Shown: piece after piece, positions 52,198 through 61,467 of the stretch
Numbering within the stretch: position 1 is the first letter of the stretch
Layout: each line of letters starts with the position of its first letter
Assembly: GCA_038757905.1 (NCBI GenBank)
Contig: JBCDGG010000006.1
Coordinates: 1-64,000, forward strand
Source: HLUCCA09 sp038757905
Lineage (GTDB): Bacteria; Pseudomonadota; Alphaproteobacteria; Rhodobacterales; Rhodobacteraceae
Length of the DNA stretch: 64,000 nucleotides
Reading direction: 5' to 3'
Translations under genes and position numbers: made by a program
Notes under the pieces: generated by a model
What the model was told of the DNA's origin: nothing
Databases searched by the model: none
What the model saw: only the letters and a program-made list of their open reading frames with translations

Positions 52198-53409
52198 CTA
52201 GGTGCCGTAAGCGCGCCGGTCGGCCGCTGTTCGCGCGGCAGCCCCGGTCAGTGCGGTGGCGATATAGTCGAGCTCCGCCCGGGTGAGACGCGCCGGCAAC
52301 CGCACGTCACAGGCGCGCATGAGCATGGCGCGGGTCTGCGGCAGGTCGGGCGTGGCGCCGGGCAGAAACTCCCAGTTCCAAAAGGCGCGGGCATTGTCGG
52401 GGGAGCGCCCGAAGACCTGCACCTTGATCCCGCTCTCGGCCGCGTGGGCCGTGAACGCGTCGACTTCGCTGTCGCTCATCCCGACAAGGTTGAACTGAAT
52501 GGAATCCGGGGCGCGCGCCTCGGGTGGCAGCGCGGCGGGCACGTCGAGCCAGGGCGAGACGTTGAGCTGCGCAGCGACGTGATCGTGCCCGGCGCGCCCG
52601 TCGCGGACACGACGCGCGATCTCCGGGATCTGGGCGCGGATCAGAACGGCGGACAGGTTGCTGAGCCGCGTGTTGTAGAGCGGCAGTTGGTTCTGCCATC
52701 GCGCGAAGGCGGCCTCCAGCGCCCCGTCGTGCTTCTTCCAGGCATGCTCATAGGCGCCGGACATGATCACCGCGCGGGCGATCAGATCATCATCGTCGGT
52801 GACGAGGATACCGCCCTCGCCCGCGTTCAGAAGCTTGTAGGACTGGAACGAGAAGCAGCCGATCCGCCCGAAGGTGCCGATGTTCCGCCCGTGCCAAGTG
52901 GTGCCGAGCGAGTGGGCGGCGTCCTCGATCACCGGCAGGCCACGGGCGCCGGCGAGCGAGAGAATGGCGTCCATGTCCGAGGTGTGGCCGCGCATGTGGC
53001 TGATCAGAACCGCGTCGGCTCCGTCGAGCTTGGCCTCGAAGTCGGACAGGTCGATCCGGTAGTTCTGCCCGACCTCGACCAACACGGGGGTGCAGTCGGC
53101 GTGAATCACGGCCGAGGGGACGGCGGCAAAGGTGAATGCCGGGATCAGGACGCGCGCGCCGCGGGGAAGATCGAGGGCCTTCAGCGAAAGAAACAGCGCC
53201 GCGGAGCACGACGACACCGCAAGGGCGTATTTTGCGCCGAGATGCGCGGCGAACTCCCGCTCCAGAAGGGTGACCGGCGCGTTCGCGGGCGCTGTGTAGC
53301 GAAAAAGGTCGCCACTGGACAGAAGGCGCTCGACCTCCGCGCGCGCCGCCTCCGGGATGGGTTCGGCATCATAGACATTGGGGGCTTGGGTCTTGGGGGC
53401 GGACGACAT
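52198..53409 (-). CDS. DegT/DnrJ/EryC1/StrS family PLP enzyme
   Basis: A 403-residue PLP-dependent aminotransferase-like protein. The PLP lysine is K192 in SFQSYKLLNAGEGG, D163 is in IEDAAHSLGT, and SSCSAALFLSLKAL contacts the cofactor phosphate. Family members aminate nucleotide-linked keto-sugars, but no sugar-nucleotide or glycosyltransferase genes lie nearby, so this may be a stand-alone clade with another substrate. It is convergent with the LysR gene and 123 bp downstream of mnmH. Confidence 0.87.
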   Translation of the reverse strand: MSSAPKTQAPNVYDAEPIPEAARAEVERLLSSGDLFRYTAPANAPVTLLEREFAAHLGAKYALAVSSCSAALFLSLKALDLPRGARVLIPAFTFAAVPSAVIHADCTPVLVEVGQNYRIDLSDFEAKLDGADAVLISHMRGHTSDMDAILSLAGARGLPVIEDAAHSLGTTWHGRNIGTFGRIGCFSFQSYKLLNAGEGGILVTDDDDLIARAVIMSGAYEHAWKKHDGALEAAFARWQNQLPLYNTRLSNLSAVLIRAQIPEIARRVRDGRAGHDHVAAQLNVSPWLDVPAALPPEARAPDSIQFNLVGMSDSEVDAFTAHAAESGIKVQVFGRSPDNARAFWNWEFLPGATPDLPQTRAMLMRACDVRLPARLTRAELDYIATALTGAAARTAADRRAYGT

Positions 53410-53532
53410 TGCGGGCCTCTCCTCAGCGGCACTTTCGGGAAGCCCGTAACATGCTTTCGGATTTTCCGGTAGTCTTAGTTTTGCGATGGCGCGCGCCGCC
53501 GCATTCCTGCCGAAAGACGCGCAGAGGACCGC

Positions 53533-54582
53533 TCAGGGCGCACCGATTTGGGCCAGACGCTGCGCGATCTCGTCCGCGGCACGCTCAAGTCCTGCGGCGT
53601 CGAGCGATAACGGGAGCTCCTCGTGGGGCGGCGCTTGGCGTTTGTTGGAATAGCGCTTGTCGTAGTGGCGTTCGATCAGGTCCGCCACCAGGGGCGCGAA
53701 GTCGCCGGCATCGGCCAGGGCATGCCAGGCGGTGATGCGCGCGTGCCCCTGAATCGGCGCCAGGAGCGCAAGGCGCTCCTTGAAGAGGGGCAGATCGGCG
53801 AACAGGTCGGCATAGGTTTTGCACAGATACGCCACGCGCTCACTGGCCGGCGCGACCAGGCGCAGCCGGGGCGCCGCCCGCATCGGCTTCCAGAGCGATG
53901 GCGGCACGAGCAGGTCGCCGACCTTGCTGCTCTCGGCTTCGACGAGCACCGGGCGGGCAGGATCGAACGCGGCCAGGGCCGCGGAGATCCGCGTCTCGAA
54001 CATCTTTTGCGACGGCTGACCGCCGGGGCGCAGGCCCAGTACCGAGCCGCGGTGATTGGCGAGGCCCTCGAGGTCGAGCACCTGCGCGCCCCTCTGCGCG
54101 ACGCGGGCCAGCAGCTCCGTCTTGGCAGTGCCGGTATTGCCGTCGAGCAACAGCAGGCAATGCGGCAGCGGCGCATCGTAGAGATGGCGCACGACGGCGC
54201 GGCGGTAGCTTTGATATCCGCCGACGAGCTTCTCGGCACGCCAGCCCACCTCGCGCAGCCACAGCGTGAAGGCGCCGGAGCGCTGCCCGCCCCGCCAGCA
54301 ATAAACGAGCGGCTTCCACCCGCCTTCCATCTCGGCGAGCGGCCCCTCCAAATGGCAGGCGATGCTGCGCGCCACGAGCGCGCCGCCGATCTTGCGCGCC
54401 TTGAACGGGCTCTCCTGGGTGTAGATCGTGCCGACGCGGGCGCGCTCGTCGTCGGACAGGACCGGCAGGTTGATCGCGCCGGGGATGTGATCCTCGGCGA
54501 ACTCCGCCGGGGACCTTGTGTCGATCAGTGTGTCGAAGGGAAGATCCGCGAGGTCGGAGAGCGGCGGCAGCGGAAACGTCAT
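53533..54582 (-). CDS. mnmH: tRNA 2-selenouridine synthase MnmH/SelU
   Basis: A 349-residue MnmH with an N-terminal rhodanese domain (FDTLIDTRSPAEFAEDHIPGA; catalytic C95 in YCWRGGQRS) and a P-loop domain (GNTGTAKTE at 148-156). It replaces sulfur by selenium in wobble 2-thiouridine via geranylation, using selenophosphate. Its presence implies selenophosphate synthetase (selD) elsewhere in the genome. It lies 40 bp downstream of the DUF4149 gene, same strand. Confidence 0.92.
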   Translation of the reverse strand: MTFPLPPLSDLADLPFDTLIDTRSPAEFAEDHIPGAINLPVLSDDERARVGTIYTQESPFKARKIGGALVARSIACHLEGPLAEMEGGWKPLVYCWRGGQRSGAFTLWLREVGWRAEKLVGGYQSYRRAVVRHLYDAPLPHCLLLLDGNTGTAKTELLARVAQRGAQVLDLEGLANHRGSVLGLRPGGQPSQKMFETRISAALAAFDPARPVLVEAESSKVGDLLVPPSLWKPMRAAPRLRLVAPASERVAYLCKTYADLFADLPLFKERLALLAPIQGHARITAWHALADAGDFAPLVADLIERHYDKRYSNKRQAPPHEELPLSLDAAGLERAADEIAQRLAQIGAP

Positions 54583-54622
54583 GGGCGCCTCTTAGCGCGT
54601 CAGGACGGCCGGGGCAAAACCC

Positions 54623-55030
54623 TCAGAGAAAGCGCGCCAGAACCCACCCGATCAGGCCGAGCTGCACGAAGTTGATCGCGACCGAAAGACCATGCAGCGC
54701 CGCGAAGCGGCTCTTTGCGACGCGTTCGCCAGCGAGCTGGGCGTCGCGCGCCGTATTGATCATCGGCATCAGCACCTGACGCGCGGCAACCCCCAGCGCC
54801 GCGACCCAGCCCATCAGGGCAACGCCGCGCGGATCGACGGCGAACAGGGCGAACCCGGCCACGACGGCGCCAAGAATGACGAAGGTGTAGTAATGGGGAA
54901 ACGCGGCGCGGATCAGCGGCCCGGCCGTTTCCGGCGCAAGCTCGCGGAAGAGGAACGGCGCGAACCCAAAGGAATACAGCACCATGCCCCCGAACAGGGT
55001 CGCCGTCAGCAAAAGCGCGAGTAGATCCAT
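54623..55030 (-). CDS. DUF4149 membrane protein
   Basis: A 135-residue membrane protein with four helices (LLALLLTATLFGGMVLYSF, FVILGAVVAGFALF, GVALMGWVAALGVAARQVL, GLSVAINFVQLGLIGWVL). It matches DUF4149, whose function is unknown. Features NTARDAQLAGERVAKSRFAALHG between helices 3 and 4 are typical. ATG 55030 is the start. It is followed by mnmH after 40 bp. The 134 bp upstream contain short GTGGCCCCCC direct repeats. Confidence 0.82.
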   Translation of the reverse strand: MDLLALLLTATLFGGMVLYSFGFAPFLFRELAPETAGPLIRAAFPHYYTFVILGAVVAGFALFAVDPRGVALMGWVAALGVAARQVLMPMINTARDAQLAGERVAKSRFAALHGLSVAINFVQLGLIGWVLARFL

Positions 55031-55164
55031 CGGCGTTGCCCCCCCGTGGCCCCCCTGTGGCCCCCCTTGTGTGCCTCCGGGCGAGGTAGGGCGGATGACG
55101 GGGATGTCATCGACGCGCTGCGACGGAGCCTCGCGGCTCGCGTGCGTTGGGGTGCTGCGCCAGC

Positions 55165-55566
55165 CTAGAGCGCGGCCGCCGTGACCTCGACCTCCACCAG
55201 GAACTCCGGGCGGGTGAAGCCCGTCACGATCACCAAGGTCGATGCGGGCAGCGCGTCTTCGCTGCGCTGCGCCAGCCAGCGATCCCGCGCGGCCATATAG
55301 CCGGGCAGATGCTCCCGCGCGGTAACGAACGCATTGATCCGGACGACATCCGCCGCGGTCATGCCCGCTTCGGCGAGTACAGCGGCGCAATTGGCAAAAC
55401 AGAGATCCGCCTGCGCCTCGGCGCCGTCGGGCACGGTCTCGTTCGCTGCGATGCCCAACTGGCCGGAGGCCAGAACGAGGCGGTACGCGGCCGGAACCTC
55501 GACACCGTGGGCGTAGCGGGCGAAGGGCGGGCGAATCGTCGTGGGGCGAAGCATTCTCTGCGACAT
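55165..55566 (-). CDS. RidA family protein
   Basis: A 133-residue RidA/YjgF/UK114 protein. Conserved residues include the Arg in NAFVTAREHLPGYMAARD and the C-terminal PEFLVEVEVTAAAL; RidA enzymes hydrolyse reactive enamine/imine intermediates. It is divergent from the ABC-transporter operon (225 bp apart). RidA-like proteins are common in pyrimidine (Rut-type) and amino-compound catabolism, so it may belong functionally to that operon. Confidence 0.88.
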   Translation of the reverse strand: MSQRMLRPTTIRPPFARYAHGVEVPAAYRLVLASGQLGIAANETVPDGAEAQADLCFANCAAVLAEAGMTAADVVRINAFVTAREHLPGYMAARDRWLAQRSEDALPASTLVIVTGFTRPEFLVEVEVTAAAL

Positions 55567-55791
55567 GGGTCTCTCCGCTTCTTCAGATCTTCCGATTTCC
55601 GCGCTGTTGGCCGAAGGCCGGGCCCGTGGCAAGCCTTCGTGAACTCTGCCCGCTTTTTGGGCGATGGGTGCGGATTTTGCTGGCACCTCACGCAATCGCG
55701 CATAAGCTCCAGCGCTAAGCCGACGTCCGGCCCTGCGCCTCGGCGTGCTGCGCCGATAAGCTGGCGCGCAACCACAAACGGGGAGATACCA

Positions 55792-56790
55792 ATGAAACCG
55801 ACCCTTACCGCTTGCGCCGCGGTTGCAACGCTTGCGGCCGCCACGGCGGCCCACGCGCAGGAGTTGACAGAGGTCAGCTTTGGAACGAACTGGCTGGCTC
55901 AGGCCGAACACGGCGGGTTCTACCAGTCCGTCGCCGACGGCACCTATGCCGAATGCGGGCTCGACGTCACCATCGTTCCCGGCGGCCCGCAGGTGAACAA
56001 CCGGGCCCTGATGCTCGCCGGCCGGCTCGACTTCCACATGGGCGGCGACCTGCTGCAGGCCTTCAACGCGGTGAAGGAAGAGATTCCGGTCGTCTCCGTC
56101 GCCGCAACCTTCCAGAAGCACCCGCAAGTGATCCTGGCCCATCCCGGTGAGGCCGACAGCTGGGACGAGTTGAAGGACCTGACCCTGCTCATCGGCGACA
56201 ACGGCTTTGCCTCCTACTACCAGTGGATGATCGCCGCCCATGGCTTCACCGCCGACCAGCGCGAGCCCTACACGTTCAACCCGGCGCCGTTCATCGCAGA
56301 CAAGGGCAAGGGCATGCAGGGCTATCTGTCGTCGGAGCCCTATGCGGTTGAAAAGGAAGCCGGGTTCAAGCCCAACGTGTTCCTGATCGCCGATGCCGGG
56401 TATTCGACCTACGCCACGACGATCGAGACGATGCAGGCCACGATCGACGAGCGGCCCGAGGTTGTGGAGTGCTTCGTCGATGGCTCGATCAAGGGGTGGT
56501 ACAACTACCTGCTCGGCGACAGTGCCGCGGCCGACGCCCTGATCCAGTCCGACAATCCGGACATGACGCAGGACAAGATCGAGTTCGCGAAGGCCTCGAT
56601 GATGGACAACGGCATCGTCATGTCGGGCGACGCGGAGGAGCTGGGCATCGGCGCCATGACCGACGAAAAGATCAAGGACTTCTACGACAAGATGGTGGAA
56701 GCCGGTGTGATCGAAGCCGGGCTCGACTACACCAAGGCCTATACGCTCGACTTCACGAACAAGAAGGTCGGGATGGACCTTCATAACTGA
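55792..56790 (+). CDS. ABC transporter substrate-binding protein (NMT1/THI5-like)
   Basis: A 332-residue periplasmic binding protein with signal peptide (ACAAVATLAAATAAHAQ). The fold matches the NMT1/THI5-like, SsuA-type group: VSFGTNWLAQAEHGGFYQSVADGTYAECGLDV is characteristic of hydroxymethylpyrimidine, riboflavin or other small-heterocycle binders. GGGAGATACC precedes the ATG. It leads the operon of ATPase, permease, deaminase and oxidoreductases. A hairpin directly after its stop could set the higher level of binding protein. Confidence 0.88.
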   Translation: MKPTLTACAAVATLAAATAAHAQELTEVSFGTNWLAQAEHGGFYQSVADGTYAECGLDVTIVPGGPQVNNRALMLAGRLDFHMGGDLLQAFNAVKEEIPVVSVAATFQKHPQVILAHPGEADSWDELKDLTLLIGDNGFASYYQWMIAAHGFTADQREPYTFNPAPFIADKGKGMQGYLSSEPYAVEKEAGFKPNVFLIADAGYSTYATTIETMQATIDERPEVVECFVDGSIKGWYNYLLGDSAAADALIQSDNPDMTQDKIEFAKASMMDNGIVMSGDAEELGIGAMTDEKIKDFYDKMVEAGVIEAGLDYTKAYTLDFTNKKVGMDLHN

Positions 56791-56801
56791 GGCCGGGCGC
56801 T

Positions 56802-56825
56802 GCGGGCGGCCTCCGGGCGGCCCGC
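56802..56825 (+). terminator. Attenuator-like hairpin after the binding-protein gene
   Basis: GCGGGC (56802-56807) pairs with GCCCGC (56820-56825), and GCC/GGC pair inside, with one G-G mismatch and a 4-nt loop. No U-run follows, so it looks like an mRNA stabiliser or partial terminator between the binding protein and the ATPase gene. No gene lies in 56791-56887. Confidence 0.6.
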
Positions 56826-56887
56826 TCCCCCAAGCGGCGGCGGCGTGCATGCGCCGCCCGGTTGAGCGCGAACACGGAAGGCCCGCC

Positions 56888-57688
56888 ATGCAGCCACATC
56901 CCGTTCCGGACGCCGTGCCCGCAGCTGCGGCGCGCACTCCTGTCCTGACCATGTCGGCGGTCGACAAGGTGTTCGGCGGCGACGTCGTCGCCCTGCGCGG
57001 CATGCAGCTCGACGTGCGCGACGGCGAATTCATCTCGCTGCTCGGGCCGTCGGGATGCGGCAAGTCCACCGCGCTGCGCCTGATCGCGGGATTAATGCAG
57101 CCCACGGCCGGGCGGATCGAGTGGCAGGGCGCGCGCGAGAAGGGCGACCTTGGCGTCGTCTTTCAGGAACCGACCCTGATGCCATGGGCGACGGTGGGTC
57201 AGAACGTCTCGTTGCCGTTCCGGCTGCGCGGAAAATCCTCCTTCGCCGTCCGGGACGAGGTGAAGGAGGTGCTGGACCTCGTCGGCCTGGGCAAGTTCGT
57301 GAACGCCTATCCGCGCGAGCTGTCGGGCGGCATGAAGATGCGCGTCTCCATCGCGCGGGCCATGGTGACGCATCCGCGGCTCATCCTGATGGATGAACCC
57401 TTCGCCGCGCTCGATGAGATAACCCGGTTCAAGCTGAACAACGATCTGCTCAGACTAAAGGAGAAGATCGGGTGCACGGTGATCTTCGTGACCCATTCGG
57501 TGTTCGAATCCGTCTTCCTGTCGGACCGCATCATCGTGATGGCCGCGCGGCCCGGCCGGGTGATCCGGGAGCTGTCGGTCGACGAGCCCTATCCGCGCTC
57601 CGAGGCGTTCCGCACTTCGGCCGATTACGCCGCTTATTGCCGCGCGACCTCCGATGCGCTGCACGACGCGATGGGGGATGCGGCATGA
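56888..57688 (+). CDS. ABC transporter ATP-binding protein
   Basis: A 266-residue ATPase of the nitrate/sulfonate/taurine (SsuB/TauB-like) group. Walker A GPSGCGKS at 53-60, Q-loop VVFQEPTLMPWATV, signature LSGGM, Walker B LILMDEP. It powers the transporter formed with the permease at 57894. Start ATG 56888 (GGAAGG upstream); an earlier GTG/ATG at 56849 is less likely. Its stop overlaps the start of a small open frame by ATGA. Confidence 0.92.
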   Translation: MQPHPVPDAVPAAAARTPVLTMSAVDKVFGGDVVALRGMQLDVRDGEFISLLGPSGCGKSTALRLIAGLMQPTAGRIEWQGAREKGDLGVVFQEPTLMPWATVGQNVSLPFRLRGKSSFAVRDEVKEVLDLVGLGKFVNAYPRELSGGMKMRVSIARAMVTHPRLILMDEPFAALDEITRFKLNNDLLRLKEKIGCTVIFVTHSVFESVFLSDRIIVMAARPGRVIRELSVDEPYPRSEAFRTSADYAAYCRATSDALHDAMGDAA

Positions 57689-57897
57689 ACTTCGGGCGCG
57701 CGCTTGGGCCGGATACGTCGGGCGGGGCGGCACCGTTCTATGCCTCCGGCGGGGATATTTCTGGCAAGATGAAGGGGCGGCTCGGCGCATTGACCGGGCT
57801 TTGCGCGGCTTCGGGCGGCGGGCCTGATGGGCGCTCGCCTGGGGGCGCGCCGGACAGTCCCGGAGCGCCGGCGGGACGACGGGAGGGTGCGGCATGA
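57685..57897 (+). CDS. Small in-operon open frame spanning repeat C
   Basis: An open frame of 70 codons runs from ATG 57685 to TGA 57895, overlapping the ATPase stop and the permease start by ATGA on both sides. Residues about 20-31 (ASGGDISGKMKG) are encoded by repeat copy C, and the rest is Gly/Ala/Pro/Arg-rich. It resembles no protein I know. It may be a non-functional spacer that keeps translation coupled across an inserted repeat. Confidence 0.3.
   Translation: MNFGRALGPDTSGGAAPFYASGGDISGKMKGRLGALTGLCAASGGGPDGRSPGGAPDSPGAPAGRREGAA
57740..57779 (+). repeat. Dispersed intergenic repeat, copy C
   Basis: GCCTCCGGCGGGGATATTTCTGG (about 57741-57764) followed by CAAGATGAAGGGGCGG matches the repeat core and is closest to copy E (shared GCCTCCGGCGGG and TATTTCTG). 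It lies between the ATPase and permease genes of one operon. Confidence 0.75.
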
Positions 57898-58763
57898 GCA
57901 TTGCGGATGGGGGCCAGCGCGTTGCGGCGGCCGCGCCTCAGCTGGACGAGGAAGAGTTCAAGCGCGCCCGCGCCCGGAGGATCAACGCGATCGCCAAATG
58001 GACGCTTCCGGTGGTGGTGATGCTGGCGGCGCTGTGGCTCTGGGACCGCGTTGTCGTCTGGAACGAGATCCCGCATTACATCCTGCCGGGCCCGGATCGT
58101 GTCTGGGGGTCGTTGGTCAACGATTTCTGGATGCTGATGGATGCCGCCTGGCTGACCGGGCGCATCACGCTGATGGCGCTGGTTCTGGCGGTGATCGGCG
58201 GGGCAGGGCTCGCGATCCTGTTCAACCAGTCCAAGATGCTGGAGATGTCGTTCTACCCTTATGCGGTGATCCTTCAGGTCACGCCGGTGGTGGCCATCGC
58301 GCCGCTCATCTTCATCTATGTCGACAGCAAGATCGCGGGCATGTTGCTCTGTGCCTGGATCGTCGCGTTCTTTCCGGTTCTGTCGTCGACCACGCTGGGG
58401 CTGAACTCCGTCGATCACAATCTGCGCGATCTCTTCCAGATCTACGGGGCCAGCCGCTGGCAGAAGCTGACCATGCTGCAACTGCCCTCCGCCCTGCCCT
58501 ACTTCCTCGGCGGGCTGAAGATCGCCGGGGGCCTGTCCCTCATCGGGGCGGTGGTGGCGGAACTGGTGGCCGGGACGGGGGGGATCGGCTCCGGCCTGGC
58601 GTTTCGGATCCAGGAGGCGGGCTACCGGTTGAACATCGCGCGGATGTTTGCCGCGCTGTCCCTCGTGGCGGCGATGGGCGTGTTCATCTTTGCCGTGCTG
58701 TCGCTCTTTTCGCATGTGATGCTGCGCAAGTGGCACGAGAGCGCGGTGCGGAGAGAGACGTGA
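57894..58763 (+). CDS. ABC transporter permease
   Basis: A 289-residue BPD-type permease with about six membrane helices after a ~35-residue cytoplasmic N-terminus. The EAA coupling loop is IYGASRWQKLTMLQLPSALPYFLGGLKI (about 180-207). It groups with SsuC/ThiX-like permeases, consistent with the NMT1-like binding protein. The start overlaps the small open frame upstream and the stop overlaps the deaminase GTG start (GTGA), so the operon is tightly coupled. Confidence 0.9.
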   Translation: MSIADGGQRVAAAAPQLDEEEFKRARARRINAIAKWTLPVVVMLAALWLWDRVVVWNEIPHYILPGPDRVWGSLVNDFWMLMDAAWLTGRITLMALVLAVIGGAGLAILFNQSKMLEMSFYPYAVILQVTPVVAIAPLIFIYVDSKIAGMLLCAWIVAFFPVLSSTTLGLNSVDHNLRDLFQIYGASRWQKLTMLQLPSALPYFLGGLKIAGGLSLIGAVVAELVAGTGGIGSGLAFRIQEAGYRLNIARMFAALSLVAAMGVFIFAVLSLFSHVMLRKWHESAVRRET

Positions 58764-60052
58764 GGGCGTTTCGCGATCTGCCCGCCGGGCCGCTCCGGCT
58801 GACGAACGCCACGGTGCCGTCATGCCTGCTGGGCGAGAGCGGCGATCTGAGCCGCGTGTCGCTGTCCCTCGCCGGGGGGCGGATCGCCGAGAGCGGGGGG
58901 CGGGAGGTCGATCTCGGCGGGGCCATGGTGTTTCCGGCCTTCGTCGACATGCACACCCATCTCGACAAGGGCCACATCTGGGCGCGCGCGCCCAATCCCG
59001 ACGGCACTTTCATGGGAGCGCTGAACACGGTGCGGGCCGACACCGTCGCGCATTGGTCGGCCGCGGATGTGCGGCAGCGGGCGGACTTCTCGCTGCGCTG
59101 CGCCTATGCCCACGGCACGCGTGCGATCCGCACCCATCTCGATTCCCGCCCGCCGCAGGACGATATCTCCTGGCCCGTGTTTCGGGATCTGCGCAACGCC
59201 TGGGCCGGGCGCATCGACCTGCAGGCGGTGTGCCTTGTCGGGATCGAGGACCTTTCGGAGGACGGGGCCTTTGCGCACACGGCGGATCTTGTGGCGGCTT
59301 CGGGCGGCGTTCTGGGGATGGTGACCTATCCGGTTCCCGGGCTGCGCAACGCGCTGCGGGCTTTCTTCCGGATGGCCGAGGCGCGCGGGCTGGCGGCGGA
59401 TTTCCATGTCGACGAGACACTCGACCCCGGGTCCGAGACGCTGCGCGCAGTCGCGGAGATTGCTCTGGAGGTGGGGTTCTCCGCACCGGTGGTCGTCGGG
59501 CATTGCTGTTCCCTGGCGGCCCAGGACGAGGCGCGCGCGTTCGAGACGCTCGATCTCGTCGCGCGTGCCGGGATGCATGTGGTGTCCCTGCCGATGTGCA
59601 ACCTTTACCTGCAGGACCGCCATGCCGGTCGGACGCCGCGGGCCCGCGGAATCACGCTCGTCCATGAGATGCGCGCCCGCGGGATCCCGGTCAGCTTCGC
59701 CTCGGACAACACGCGCGATCCTTTCTATGCCTATGGCGATCTAGACATGCTGGAGGTGATGCGGGAAGCGACGCGGATCGGACATCTCGACCACAGCCGG
59801 GCGGATTGGGTCGACGCGTTCCTGACGCAGCCGGCCCGCGCATGTGGCTTCGCCGCGCCCTCGCTCGCCCCCGGTGCGCCCGCCGATCTGATGATCTTTC
59901 GCGCCCGCTCCTGGACGGAGCTCTTCGCCCGGCCCCAGGCCGACCGTATCGTTCTGCGCGAGGGCGTCGCGATCGACAGGACCTTGCCGGATTATGCCGA
60001 GCTCGACGACCTGATGACAAAACCAACCCCCATTGCGGAGCCCGCCCAATGA
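58760..60052 (+). CDS. Cytosine-deaminase-like amidohydrolase
   Basis: A 430-residue amidohydrolase of the CodA group. Metal and catalytic residues line up with cytosine deaminase: HTH (H65, H67) in DMHTHLDKGH, HVDET (H216, E219), GHCC (H248) and SDNTRDPFYAYGDLDMLEV (D316). It should hydrolyse an amino or amide group on a heterocycle such as cytosine or a related pyrimidine. GTG start overlaps the permease stop; its own stop overlaps the FAD oxidase start. Confidence 0.86.
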   Translation: MRAFRDLPAGPLRLTNATVPSCLLGESGDLSRVSLSLAGGRIAESGGREVDLGGAMVFPAFVDMHTHLDKGHIWARAPNPDGTFMGALNTVRADTVAHWSAADVRQRADFSLRCAYAHGTRAIRTHLDSRPPQDDISWPVFRDLRNAWAGRIDLQAVCLVGIEDLSEDGAFAHTADLVAASGGVLGMVTYPVPGLRNALRAFFRMAEARGLAADFHVDETLDPGSETLRAVAEIALEVGFSAPVVVGHCCSLAAQDEARAFETLDLVARAGMHVVSLPMCNLYLQDRHAGRTPRARGITLVHEMRARGIPVSFASDNTRDPFYAYGDLDMLEVMREATRIGHLDHSRADWVDAFLTQPARACGFAAPSLAPGAPADLMIFRARSWTELFARPQADRIVLREGVAIDRTLPDYAELDDLMTKPTPIAEPAQ

Positions 60053-61452
60053 GCGCCGACATCGCCGCCGCCAAAGCTGCCCTTGCGCATCTGGAGCTGG
60101 ATGAGAATCCGAGTTCGCTCAAAGCGAAGAGCCGGGACTTCTTCTGGTACTCGCCGGTGCTGAAGACCCGGCTCGACCATGTTCTGGCAGACTTCGCCGT
60201 CGCGCCGAAGTCGGAAGCCGAGGTGATCGAGGTTCTCAGAACCTGCTACCGCTCTAACGTGCCGGTGACGACACGGGGGGCGGGAACCGGAAACTACGGC
60301 CAGGCGATGCCGTTGGCCGGCGGCTGCGTGATGCATCTGAAGAACCTCGACAAGGTGAAAGAGGTCGCGCCCGGGCGCGTCGTGACGGAGCCGGGCGTGT
60401 TGCTGAAGGATCTCGACGCGCGGTGCATCGCCGAGACCGGGCAGGAGCTTCGGATGTTCTCCTCCACCTGGGCGACGGCGACGATCGGCGGGTTCATAGC
60501 CGGTGGATCGGGCGGGGTCGGCTCCTGCACCTGGGGCTCGCTTCGGGATCTGGGCAATATCATCCGGCTGCGCGTGGTGACGATGGAGGAAGAACCCCGG
60601 GTCCTGGAGTTCACCGGCGAAGAGCTGGCCCGCGTCAGCCACGCCTACGGAACCAATGGCATCATCACGGAGATCGAGATGCCGCTCGCACCCGCCTATC
60701 CCTGGACAGGGCTCTTTCTCGCCTTCGATGACTTCGCGGATGCCGCGCAGTTTGCGCTCGATGTGTCGAACGAAGACGGCATCCTGATCAAGCTCGCCAC
60801 GGTCTTCGAAGCACCCGTGGCGCATGACTACTTCCAACGCGTGAAACCGCATGTGGAGGAAGGCACGCATGTCGTCGCGCTGATGGTGGCGCCGCATGCG
60901 ATGGACGGGTTTCTGACGTTTCTGGGCCGGCGCCCGGCGGCCCGGCTGATCTACCGCTCCGATGACGAAACCGGGTGGTCGCGCTCCCCCGGCCCCGTGT
61001 TCGAATACGGGTGGAACCATACGACCCTGCGCGCCCTCAAGGTCGACCCCACCATCACCTATCTTCAGGTGCGCTATGGCTTCCCGAACCACATGGACCT
61101 CGTGCAGCAGATGCGCGCGGAGTTCTCCCCCGAACTGCTGCAGCATCTCGAGGTCATCCGAGAGGGCGGCCGATGCATCTTTGCCGGTCTGACGCTGGTC
61201 AAGTTCACCACCGAAGCGCGTTTGGACGAGATCGTGCGCCGGCATGAAGAGGCGGGCGCGATGATCTTCAACCCCCACCGCTACACGCTGGAGGAAGGCG
61301 GGCGGCAAACGGTCGACGACCGGCAGCTCGACTTCAAGCGAGAAGCCGATCCCAAAGGGCTGCTGAACCCGGGAAAGATGATCGCCTGGGACGATCCTAA
61401 CTGGGGCTACGACCGGATGTATGCCTATCCGAAACTGCAGGCGGCGGAATGA
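60049..61452 (+). CDS. FAD-linked oxidase (GlcD/VAO-type)
   Basis: A 467-residue FAD-binding oxidase/dehydrogenase with a PCMH-type FAD domain: VPVTTRGAGTGNYGQAMPLAGGCV (about 71-94) and TATIGGFIAGGSGGVGSCTWG (about 144-164). The C-terminal half ends with DPKGLLNPGKMIAW, as in GlcD/lactate-dehydrogenase-like members. The substrate is unknown; here it would oxidise a product of the deaminase. It overlaps the deaminase by ATGA. Confidence 0.87.
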   Translation: MSADIAAAKAALAHLELDENPSSLKAKSRDFFWYSPVLKTRLDHVLADFAVAPKSEAEVIEVLRTCYRSNVPVTTRGAGTGNYGQAMPLAGGCVMHLKNLDKVKEVAPGRVVTEPGVLLKDLDARCIAETGQELRMFSSTWATATIGGFIAGGSGGVGSCTWGSLRDLGNIIRLRVVTMEEEPRVLEFTGEELARVSHAYGTNGIITEIEMPLAPAYPWTGLFLAFDDFADAAQFALDVSNEDGILIKLATVFEAPVAHDYFQRVKPHVEEGTHVVALMVAPHAMDGFLTFLGRRPAARLIYRSDDETGWSRSPGPVFEYGWNHTTLRALKVDPTITYLQVRYGFPNHMDLVQQMRAEFSPELLQHLEVIREGGRCIFAGLTLVKFTTEARLDEIVRRHEEAGAMIFNPHRYTLEEGGRQTVDDRQLDFKREADPKGLLNPGKMIAWDDPNWGYDRMYAYPKLQAAE

Positions 61453-61467
61453 CCCACGCCATCGCGA

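Noticed and set aside
55165..57105. Minus-strand open frame of 646 codons
   Set aside because: Only its last 133 codons are the RidA gene. The rest is antisense to the binding-protein and ATPase genes.
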